Positions 1 through 5,629 of a stretch of 7,268 nt of DNA are shown here, piece by piece. Within the stretch, counting starts at the first letter, position 1. Every line of letters begins with the position of its first letter. The notes below the pieces were generated by a model. That model was given only the letters and a program-made list of their open reading frames with translations. It had not been told where the DNA came from and did not search any database. The stretch is from contig DJLG01000033.1 of the NCBI GenBank assembly GCA_002434915.1, positions 2,522 through 9,789 on the forward strand, read 5' to 3'. The translations under genes were made by a program, and so were the position numbers. The stretch comes from Proteobacteria bacterium UBA6522 (GTDB lineage: Bacteria; Pseudomonadota; Gammaproteobacteria; Steroidobacterales; Rariloculaceae).

Positions 1-552
1 CCTGAAGATGTTCGGAAATACAGTAAGGATATGGAAGATTCTTTAGAGGCAGTGTTTTCATGCCGTCATCCAGTCATTGCTGCGATTAGTGGAGTTTGTA
101 TGGGCGGGGGTATTTTGATCGCCAGCTCATGTGATCTGCGAATATGCGCTGAATCAACTCGTTTTGGTGTGCCAATTAATCGACTTGGAATGACTGTATC
201 TTACGCTGAACTGCAAACTTTAAGTCGTATCATTACACCATCTGCTGCCCTAGAAATTCTCCTGGAAGGAAGTGTCTTTGGTGCAGAACACGCGAAAGAA
301 CTGGGACTTGTAAACAGACTCGTTCCGGATACAGACCTGGAAAGTGCAGCCTATGCACTAGCCGAACAAATAGCCGGACGTGCGCCTCTTGTCAATCGTT
401 GGCATAAAAAATTCATCCATAGGCTTATGGACCAAACACCGTTAACTGAAGAAGAAATTGAAGAAGGACATGCCGCGTTTGAAACTGAAGACTATCAAAC
501 TGGATACCGTGCCTTTTTAAACAAAAAGAGAGCTACCTTTAAGGGTCGTTGA
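1..552 (+). CDS. Enoyl-CoA hydratase/isomerase family protein (crotonase fold), 5'-truncated by window edge
   Basis: The reading frame is open from base 1, so the true start lies upstream; 183 codons are visible, ending in TGA at 550-552. Numbering from the first visible codon, the stretch around residues 24-47 (HPVIAAISGVCMGGG then CDLRICAE) is the typical crotonase oxyanion-hole region, and FGVPINRLG at 55-63 is the second conserved block. The C-terminal part (ALEILLEGSVFGAEHAKELGLVNRLV and later) matches the family's helical trimerisation region. Members hydrate, isomerise or cleave acyl-CoA thioesters in the cytoplasm. The two glutamates that catalyse hydration in classical hydratases appear to be Leu39 and Ile59 here, so the exact reaction is uncertain. 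The stop lies 3 nt before the CoA-transferase start, implying one operon and linked CoA-ester metabolism. Family assignment is firm; substrate is unknown. Confidence 0.9.
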   Translation, partial: PEDVRKYSKDMEDSLEAVFSCRHPVIAAISGVCMGGGILIASSCDLRICAESTRFGVPINRLGMTVSYAELQTLSRIITPSAALEILLEGSVFGAEHAKELGLVNRLVPDTDLESAAYALAEQIAGRAPLVNRWHKKFIHRLMDQTPLTEEEIEEGHAAFETEDYQTGYRAFLNKKRATFKGR

Positions 553-555
553 TCA

Positions 556-1770
556 ATGAAAAAATCTAATGAAGGGCCATTACAAGGCCTAAAAGTAATT
601 GAATTAGCACACATAATGGCAGGTCCGGTATGCGGTCGCATGCTTGCCGATATGGGAGCTGAAGTCATAAAAGTTGAACGGGTACCGGATGGTGATGCAG
701 CTCGGGGCTTTGCACCACCTCTTATCGAAGGAGAAAGCGCAGCTTTTATGATGATGAACCGTAACAAACGGGGCATTGCTGTAAACCTGAAAAATGAAGA
801 TGGTAAAGCCATCGTTAAACGTTTAATCAGTGATGCCGATATTGTTATTGAAAACTACCGCAAGGGAACAATGGAAAGGCTTGGGCTAGGCTATGAAACA
901 CTTAAGGAAAGCAATCCTGGTCTAATCTATTGCGAAATTTCTGGTTTCGGCAGGACCGGCCCTTATGCTGATCTTGGAGGGTTTGACCTTGTAGCACAGG
1001 GCTATAGCGGACTGATGAGTGTTACTGGGGAAAGCACAGAAAGCCCCCCCGTTAAGTGCGGCCCGCCTGTCACTGATATTGGGGCAGGCATTCTTGCCAC
1101 AATGGGCGTCTTGGCTGCCTATGCACAACGTCTCAAGAGCGGACAAGGGCAACGTGTGGACACCTCCCTTTTTGAAGCAGGTATTACCTTAACTTTCTGG
1201 CAATCAGCTATTGCACTTGCCACTGGAGTTTCTCCAGAACCAATGGGATCGGCCCACCCCTTAAACGCCCCTTATGAGGCATTCGAAACCTCAGATGGCT
1301 GGATTACGATTGGCGCATCAAGTGAGTCTACTTGGCAAAGGCTTCCAGCGGTACTTGGTCTTTCAGAACTACTGGATGATCCAAGGTTCATTAAAAATAT
1401 AGATCGAATGAATAATCGTATGGCATTAAATGAAGAACTAGCTCCAGCATTTAAAACAAAAGAAACAACAGAGTGGTTAGAGCTTTTAAAAAATGCAGGC
1501 GTACCTGCGGGACCCGTGCTAGACATATGCGATATGTTGAAACATCCGCAAACACTAGCTAGAGATATGGTTGTAGAAACCGAACATGCAAGCCTTGGTC
1601 CTATTGAAACAATTGGATTTCCGGTTAAATTTAGTGAAACACCCGCCACAATTAAAGGCGGTGCTCCGCGTATTGGTGAAGACACCGCAGCCGTATTAGG
1701 GGAACTCGGCTACTCAACAGAAGATGTAACTCGTTTAGTCAAGGAAGGTGCGGTTATAGCACTCTCATAA
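556..1770 (+). CDS. CaiB/BaiF family (family III) CoA-transferase
   Basis: A complete 404-residue protein, the usual length for family III CoA-transferases. These move CoA from a donor thioester to a carboxylic acid in the cytoplasm through an aspartyl-CoA intermediate; alternatively some members are CoA-ester racemases. The N-terminus (GLKVIELAHIMAGPVCGRML, then GAEVIKVE) is the Rossmann-like start of the family. NRNKRGIAVNLK at about 68-79 and FGRTGPYADLGGFD at about 141-154 are conserved blocks. Asp174 in GPPVTDIGAG is the expected nucleophile, equivalent to Asp169 of formyl-CoA transferase Frc. The ATG at 556 is 3 nt past the upstream crotonase stop, with AAGGG at 541-545 as a possible ribosome site inside that gene, so translation is probably coupled. 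The pairing recalls CaiB with CaiD in carnitine metabolism, but the substrate cannot be assigned here. A run of seven C at 1044-1050 lies in frame. Confidence 0.93.
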   Translation: MKKSNEGPLQGLKVIELAHIMAGPVCGRMLADMGAEVIKVERVPDGDAARGFAPPLIEGESAAFMMMNRNKRGIAVNLKNEDGKAIVKRLISDADIVIENYRKGTMERLGLGYETLKESNPGLIYCEISGFGRTGPYADLGGFDLVAQGYSGLMSVTGESTESPPVKCGPPVTDIGAGILATMGVLAAYAQRLKSGQGQRVDTSLFEAGITLTFWQSAIALATGVSPEPMGSAHPLNAPYEAFETSDGWITIGASSESTWQRLPAVLGLSELLDDPRFIKNIDRMNNRMALNEELAPAFKTKETTEWLELLKNAGVPAGPVLDICDMLKHPQTLARDMVVETEHASLGPIETIGFPVKFSETPATIKGGAPRIGEDTAAVLGELGYSTEDVTRLVKEGAVIALS

Positions 1771-1802
1771 AATAAGCATACTTGGTATCTCTCCTAAACA
1801 GA

Positions 1803-1836
1803 CAGTTGAGGTAAGATTAAGCATCTTAGGTATGAT
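1803..1836 (+). promoter_or_regulatory. Possible promoter with internal inverted repeat upstream of the DUF6152-type gene
   Basis: The gap between 1771 and 1859 contains TATGAT at 1831-1836, a good -10 match, and TTGAGG at 1806-1811, a -35-like hexamer at a rather long 19-nt spacing. Between them is an inverted repeat, TAAGAT (1812-1817) and ATCTTA (1823-1828) with a 5-nt loop; another ATCTTA occurs at 1839-1844. This could be an operator. A transcript starting near 1843 would leave a short leader before the ATG at 1860. Assignment is by eye only. Confidence 0.25.
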
Positions 1837-1859
1837 TGATCTTAAGTGGGTGGATAAGA

Positions 1860-2237
1860 ATGACTATTAGAAACAATATAATCCTGGCAGGACTTGTAGC
1901 TACTTGTATCTATTTTAGCGCTGCTACTGCACACCATTCTCATGGCAACTATGAAATGACTGAATACACTCATCTTGAGGGTACCGTGATGGAGCTACAC
2001 TGGATGAATCCCCACACATGGATCTACCTTGAGGTACAAGATGGCAATGAGGAGGCTATGGTATGGGCTTTGGAAGGTGGAAGCCCAGGGGCTCTGCTAA
2101 GAGGCGGTTGGGAACCAGATACCATTGAGGCTGGAGATGAAATTACCGTCCGCTGCCATAGACTCAAGGATGACTCCAATGGCTGCCTACTCGGGTTTAT
2201 TGCGCTACCCGGTGGCGAAGAAAAAGAATTCGACTAA
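1860..2237 (+). CDS. Small exported DUF6152-type protein
   Basis: A 125-residue protein counted from the ATG at 1860. The frame can also be opened from TTG at 1836, but the ATG gives a standard Sec signal peptide (MTIRNN, a hydrophobic stretch to residue about 22, then ATA) and a GGTGG purine run about 10 nt upstream. Cleavage after Ala24 would leave a mature N-terminus HHSHG. The body has the pattern I associate with DUF6152: LEGTV...HWMNPHTWIYLEV at about 39-59, then WALEGGSPGALLRGGW at about 69-84, and GDEITV at about 92-97. Cys99 and Cys109 could form a disulfide. The family has no established function; it is a small periplasmic beta-rich protein frequently beginning with HHS or HHA after the signal peptide. 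It is followed after 59 nt by another exported protein gene, so the two may share a transcript. Family call is from pattern memory, so moderately sure. Confidence 0.75.
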   Translation: MTIRNNIILAGLVATCIYFSAATAHHSHGNYEMTEYTHLEGTVMELHWMNPHTWIYLEVQDGNEEAMVWALEGGSPGALLRGGWEPDTIEAGDEITVRCHRLKDDSNGCLLGFIALPGGEEKEFD

Positions 2238-2296
2238 TTAGCTATGCGCACGCTTCACAAACAATGTAAATTAAAAAAATAAAAACGAATTAAAAC

Positions 2297-3142
2297 ATGC
2301 GTCTGAAGACCATTATTTCTCTCCTACTCTCGGGTTATTTATTCCTCACTATATATTTAGCCTCGGCTCAGGAAAATGAACGTAGAGACATTGAGTTTCA
2401 GGCTTTAGAACCGTTTCAGATCTTTGATAATCTCTATTTTGTGGGAATAAAGGCCGTAGCAAGCTATGTAATAGAAACTAGCGACGGTCTAATTCTTATT
2501 GACACACTCGATGGCTTTGAAGGTTTCACAGATCGCCTTCTTAGCAATATTCGTGAGCTTGAACTAGACCCAATGGATATTAAGTACGTATTTATCCTGC
2601 AGTCTCATCGAGATCACTATGGTGGTGCGCTCGAGCTACAAACACATATCGACGCCCTTTTTGGAGCTGCTGAAGAGGACTGGGAAGTAATTACTAATAA
2701 CTTGGGTGATCAAGCACCACGAAAAGACCTCATTCTGGAGGATGGCTCAGTAATAACACTAGGCGATACGACCATTAACTTTGAGCATACGCCTGGCCAT
2801 ACTCCTGGCACTACATCCATAAGATTCTCAGTATTTGATGAAGGCCGAGAGCATCTTGCTTATTTTCATGGTGGCTCAGCACTTCGCACCGATGAACCCC
2901 AGGCAATTCAAATTTTTATTGACGACTTAGAACGAATTAGGCAAATTCCTGATATAGAGGTACAGATAATTAATCACCACGACATTCATGCGTCTGGTGC
3001 TGATGATCTGTTTACTCGTGCCGAACGACTTAAAAATCGGCAACAAGGTGAACCTCACCCCTGGGTTGCACCGACTGAGTTTCAGCGCTGGCTTGATGAG
3101 CTAATCGCTGACTCCTTTGAGCGACTGAAAAGAGCACAGTAA
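2297..3142 (+). CDS. Exported MBL-fold metallo-hydrolase, subclass B3-like, with Gln in the first metal-ligand position
   Basis: A 281-residue protein with a Sec signal peptide (MRLKTIISLLLSGYLFLTIYLASA, probable cleavage after Ala24), so periplasmic. The N-terminal fold elements SYVIETSDGLILIDT (56-70) are typical of the metallo-beta-lactamase superfamily. The zinc motif H-x-H-x-D-H reads Q102-S-H104-R-D106-H107, followed by YGGA. GHTPGTT at 167-173 supplies the third-region His168, and NHHDIH at 226-231 supplies the C-terminal ligand (His227 or His228). The family hydrolyses varied substrates, including beta-lactams, lactones, and thioesters; the actual substrate here is unknown and beta-lactamase activity should not be assumed. 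Gln at the first ligand position is known in GOB-type B3 enzymes. No clear Shine-Dalgarno is seen before the ATG; the upstream 59 nt are A-rich. Next gene follows after 67 nt. Confidence 0.9.
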   Translation: MRLKTIISLLLSGYLFLTIYLASAQENERRDIEFQALEPFQIFDNLYFVGIKAVASYVIETSDGLILIDTLDGFEGFTDRLLSNIRELELDPMDIKYVFILQSHRDHYGGALELQTHIDALFGAAEEDWEVITNNLGDQAPRKDLILEDGSVITLGDTTINFEHTPGHTPGTTSIRFSVFDEGREHLAYFHGGSALRTDEPQAIQIFIDDLERIRQIPDIEVQIINHHDIHASGADDLFTRAERLKNRQQGEPHPWVAPTEFQRWLDELIADSFERLKRAQ

Positions 3143-3148
3143 AATTAT

Positions 3149-3171
3149 CGTCTGCTGAGGGGCAACAGACG
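3149..3171 (+). other. Short hairpin between the MBL-fold and YceI genes
   Basis: CGTCTG at 3149-3154 pairs with CAGACG at 3166-3171, with an 11-nt loop. No T run follows, so it is a poor intrinsic terminator. It may be a processing or stability element within a common transcript, or chance. Confidence 0.25.
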
Positions 3172-3196
3172 GCCAGGCAATCTCCAACCTAATTAT

Positions 3197-3201
3197 AAGG
3201 A
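3197..3201 (+). promoter_or_regulatory. Ribosome binding site of the YceI-family gene
   Basis: AAGGA sits 8 nt before the ATG at 3210. It fixes that start and fits the signal peptide that begins there. Confidence 0.6.
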
Positions 3202-3209
3202 ATAAGAAA

Positions 3210-3803
3210 ATGAGCATAACACTACTACGGCGCACTGCTTTGAGTATTTTTTGCGCACTAATGACAACGACTCTTTTTGCCGAACCTGAAACATTTGAAG
3301 TGGATGAACGTCATACGTTTCCTTCATTTGAAGCAGATCATCAGGGTGGCATTTCGGTATGGCGAGGAAAAATAAGATCGACATCTGGCACGATTGTCAT
3401 CGATCGTGAAGCGCAAACCGGAAACGTTGATTTAACAATGGACATGAACACTATCGACTTCGGTATGGATGCGATGACAGATCATGCTAAAGCTGACGAT
3501 ATTCTTGATGTGGCCCAGTTCCCAACTGCCACCTATACAGGCTCACTAACTAAATTCACAAAACAAGGTGAGCCAACAGCAATTGAGGGTCAGTTCACAC
3601 TTCATGGGGTTACCAATCCACTTGATCTAACGATTAATAGTTTTCGTTGTCAGACTAACAATGGCGGAAGATACGTCTGTGGAGCTGATGCCTCTGGAAC
3701 TTTTGACAGGGATGACTATGGTGTCACCTTTGGACAGGCGGGCGGCTTCCTCATGTATGTAAATCTCGAGATTCAGGTTGAAGCGTTTCGTGTCGAAGAA
3801 TAA
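3210..3803 (+). CDS. Periplasmic YceI-family protein
   Basis: A 197-residue protein, the normal length for this family. Residues 1-24 form a Sec signal peptide (basic MSITLLRR, hydrophobic core, cleavage after LFA before EPE). The mature part shows the YceI lipocalin-like beta-barrel pattern: FEVDERHTFPSFEADH near the N-terminus (29-44), GTIVID (60-65), DDILDVAQFPTATYTG (96-111), LHGVTNPLDLTI (131-142), and ASGTFDRDDYGV (161-172). Cys147 and Cys157 correspond to a pair often seen in periplasmic members of the family and may form a disulfide. YceI proteins bind polyisoprenoid or other long hydrophobic molecules, shown structurally for a Thermus homologue; the physiological role is mostly unclear. 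It follows two other exported proteins and ends before a strong hairpin, which suggests it is last in the transcript. Assignment is firm; ligand unknown. Confidence 0.92.
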   Translation: MSITLLRRTALSIFCALMTTTLFAEPETFEVDERHTFPSFEADHQGGISVWRGKIRSTSGTIVIDREAQTGNVDLTMDMNTIDFGMDAMTDHAKADDILDVAQFPTATYTGSLTKFTKQGEPTAIEGQFTLHGVTNPLDLTINSFRCQTNNGGRYVCGADASGTFDRDDYGVTFGQAGGFLMYVNLEIQVEAFRVEE

Positions 3804-3826
3804 TTAAGACTAAAAAGGTCCACCAC

Positions 3827-3853
3827 CCGCGGGCATATTTCTGCCCGCGGTTT
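3827..3853 (+). terminator. Probable transcription terminator after the YceI-family gene
   Basis: A perfect 9-bp GC-rich stem, CCGCGGGCA (3827-3835) with TGCCCGCGG (3842-3850), has a 6-nt loop and only TTT directly after. It sits 23 nt past the YceI stop codon and before a 130-nt gap to the next gene, which fits an end of transcript. The short T run makes it a less than ideal rho-independent terminator. Confidence 0.6.
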
Positions 3854-3920
3854 GAGTGTGATAACGGTCTGTAAAAAACCTTATGTGCTTGCGTAAAGAG
3901 CTATATACAAAAATAAAAAT

Positions 3921-3930
3921 AGGGGGAGAG
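3921..3930 (+). promoter_or_regulatory. Ribosome binding site that sets the amidohydrolase start at 3934
   Basis: AGGGGGAGAG lies immediately upstream of the ATG at 3934, with GGAG ending 5 nt before it. This supports the internal ATG over the in-frame ATG at 3883, whose 17 added residues are charged and would bury the lipoprotein signal. Confidence 0.65.
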
Positions 3931-3933
3931 GTT

Positions 3934-5268
3934 ATGAATTGGACAAAGTTAATTCTGTTTTATTTGCCTTTAGCAGTAGCGTGCACCCAGCAAGAAACAC
4001 CGATATCAACTACACCACAAACTTCATTAGCAGGTGATTCTTCTAACGTAATGCTCTTCGAAGGCGGTCGACTTATCGTCGGAGACGGCAATGTCATAGA
4101 AGATGCAGCTTTTCTGGTTGAGAATGGGCGTTTTACCCAAGTCGGAAATTCAGGCTCTATTAATGCCCCTGATGGCGCACTTCAAATAAATATCTCAGGT
4201 AAAACCATTATCCCAGCCTTGATAGATGGGCATGGTCATCTTGGATATTCAGATGTAGGAGCTAGAACAGACGTTCGAGCTAGCTACTCGCGCGAAAATA
4301 TTATTGATCATCTTCATCGACATGCTTTTTACGGACATAGTGCTACGATGAGCATGGGTATAGACCCACTTTCAATGGCCGAGCTTCGAGAATCGACGAT
4401 AGATAACGCTGCTCGATTCTTATGGGCGGGACGTGGTATTGGGCGTCCAAATGCTGGCCCTGGAGCTACAGACCGCAGAGATGTCCCTTATGGTATCGAT
4501 ACGGTTGAAGAAGGAATTGCTGCAGTTCGCGAGCTTGCAGAAGCGCAAGTAGATCTAGTGAAAATATGGGTCGACGATAGAAACGGGACAGTAGAGAAGC
4601 TTACACCAGATCTTTATGGCCCTATTATCCAAGAAGCTCACCGCCTCGGACTCAAGGTAACTGCACATATATTTTACCTAGAGGATGCAAAAGATCTTCT
4701 CCGAGCAGGAGTAGACGGTTTTGCCCATGGTGTACGGGATGTTGATGTCGATGACGAATTCATGGAATTACTTGCCAACCGACCATATACGTTTCTAATG
4801 CCGAATCTACCGAATAGCGGCTCAACAACTACAGATGACCTTCCTTTCTTTGCTCAAACATTGCCTGCTGCAGGAGCAGAGACAATGCGTACAGAAATTT
4901 CTGAGTCTACGACTCATACTAGATTTGCAGTTGAATCACGAAACCTGAAACGCATGTATGACGCAGGGGTGCCGCTAATAATTGGAACAGATGGAGATGG
5001 TGCGGGTTGGGACATACATGAGGAGATTGCTGATATGGTACTTGCCGGAGTAAGTCCCGCTGATGCTCTTGCTTCTGCTACCAAAAATGCAGCAGAACTT
5101 TATAGGTTGCATGATCTAGGAACAATTTCAGATGGCAAAAGTGCAGACTTTGTCATTTTAGATTCGAACCCCCTTGAAGATATAAAAAACACACGGGCCA
5201 TCTCTAATGTCTATATAAGGGGTCAAGAAATTAACCGTGCAGAGTTGTCTGCCAATTGGACAGGATAA
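3934..5268 (+). CDS. Predicted lipoprotein amidohydrolase, imidazolonepropionase-like family
   Basis: From the ATG at 3934 the protein has 444 residues. It starts with a lipoprotein signal peptide: Lys5, a hydrophobic stretch, and LAVAC with Cys17 as the lipidation residue, so it should be anchored to a membrane on the periplasmic side. The catalytic TIM barrel shows the amidohydrolase metal sites: HGH at 100-102 after PALID, Lys210 in VKIWVDD (possible carboxylated lysine), His245 in VTAHIF, His265 in GFAHGV, and Asp353 in IIGTDGDG. The C-terminus has NAAELYRLHDLGTISDGKSADFVILD, the typical return to the small beta-sandwich domain. Family members hydrolyse cyclic or linear amides, including imidazolonepropionate and X-Pro or Arg dipeptides; the substrate is not predictable here. 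A hairpin upstream separates it from the YceI gene; an ABM-domain gene follows 37 nt downstream. Confidence 0.9.
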   Translation: MNWTKLILFYLPLAVACTQQETPISTTPQTSLAGDSSNVMLFEGGRLIVGDGNVIEDAAFLVENGRFTQVGNSGSINAPDGALQINISGKTIIPALIDGHGHLGYSDVGARTDVRASYSRENIIDHLHRHAFYGHSATMSMGIDPLSMAELRESTIDNAARFLWAGRGIGRPNAGPGATDRRDVPYGIDTVEEGIAAVRELAEAQVDLVKIWVDDRNGTVEKLTPDLYGPIIQEAHRLGLKVTAHIFYLEDAKDLLRAGVDGFAHGVRDVDVDDEFMELLANRPYTFLMPNLPNSGSTTTDDLPFFAQTLPAAGAETMRTEISESTTHTRFAVESRNLKRMYDAGVPLIIGTDGDGAGWDIHEEIADMVLAGVSPADALASATKNAAELYRLHDLGTISDGKSADFVILDSNPLEDIKNTRAISNVYIRGQEINRAELSANWTG

Positions 5269-5305
5269 GAAAATAGTTGATCAGCCTAAAAAGCGGGAAA
5301 CGTTA

Positions 5306-5602
5306 ATGTCGAAAATCGCCTTAGTGGTAACAGTCAAGGTTAAACCGGAATATACGGAAAAACTAAAACCAGCTATGTTGGAAAATGCTAAGCAGTCTGC
5401 TCAAGAAGAAGCTTGCTACCAGTTTGATGTAATCGTATCTCAGGATGATGAGAATACGTTTATGTTCTACGAAGTATATAAAGACGAACAGGCACTAGCA
5501 GATCATCGCCAAACACCGCATTTTTTAAATTACTGGAACCTAATGCAGGAACTTGGTGACAACGTCGAACGAAGCGCCCAGCTTTTCAAAAAATTGAGTT
5601 AG
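5306..5602 (+). CDS. ABM-domain protein, putative quinol monooxygenase-like
   Basis: From ATG at 5306 the product has 98 residues, the usual size of a single antibiotic biosynthesis monooxygenase domain (dimeric ferredoxin-like fold). The frame is open back to GTG at 5237, but that start would overlap the amidohydrolase end and add a poorly conserved tail; GGGAA about 8 nt before 5306 is a weak ribosome site. Visible family features are IALVVTVKVKPEYTEKL at the start, EEACYQFDVIVSQDDENTF in the middle, and FYEVYKDEQALADHRQTPHF with Glu56, His67 and His72. Members include cofactor-free quinol monooxygenases like YgiN, the isomerase LsrG, and heme oxygenases such as IsdG. No signal peptide is seen, so it is cytoplasmic. 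The 37-nt spacing to the amidohydrolase suggests cotranscription. Confidence 0.85.
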   Translation: MSKIALVVTVKVKPEYTEKLKPAMLENAKQSAQEEACYQFDVIVSQDDENTFMFYEVYKDEQALADHRQTPHFLNYWNLMQELGDNVERSAQLFKKLS

Positions 5603-5623
5603 CCGCCTGTTTCAGCAGGCGGC
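5602..5623. terminator. Hairpin between convergent genes, possible bidirectional terminator
   Basis: GCCGCCTG (5602-5609) pairs perfectly with CAGGCGGC (5616-5623) around a 6-nt loop. The first base of the stem is the last base of the ABM gene's TAG stop. The minus-strand gene ends at 5630, 7 nt from the stem. Neither side has an immediate T run, so termination strength is uncertain, but the position between two converging genes fits a shared terminator. Confidence 0.55.
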
Positions 5624-5629
5624 CGTTAC

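Noticed and set aside
495..812. Minus-strand open frame of 105 codons
   Set aside because: It lies antisense to the crotonase end and the CoA-transferase start, both clear family members, and its translation is low-complexity with no family pattern.
922..1152. Minus-strand open frame of 76 codons
   Set aside because: It is antisense within the conserved catalytic region of the CoA-transferase and shows no recognisable domain.
1272..1685. Minus-strand open frame of 137 codons
   Set aside because: It is antisense to the C-terminal half of the CoA-transferase; serine-rich translation without domain features is typical of a shadow frame.
2238..2296. AT-rich gap between the DUF6152-type and MBL-fold genes
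   Set aside because: No hairpin, clear promoter or small gene could be supported; the A-rich run alone is not evidence of regulation.
2297..3142. Calling the MBL-fold protein a beta-lactamase resistance gene
   Set aside because: The superfamily has many non-lactamase enzymes, and nothing in the sequence beyond the fold and metal motif points to beta-lactam substrates.
3193..3384. Minus-strand open frame of 63 codons
   Set aside because: It is antisense to the YceI signal peptide region, whose plus-strand ribosome site and signal sequence are clear.
3883..3933. N-terminal extension of the amidohydrolase from ATG 3883
   Set aside because: The added 17 residues are charged and hide the lipoprotein signal, while a strong ribosome site sits just before ATG 3934.
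5237..5305. N-terminal extension of the ABM protein from GTG 5237
   Set aside because: It would overlap the amidohydrolase end by 32 nt, add residues outside the compact ABM domain, and lacks a ribosome site.
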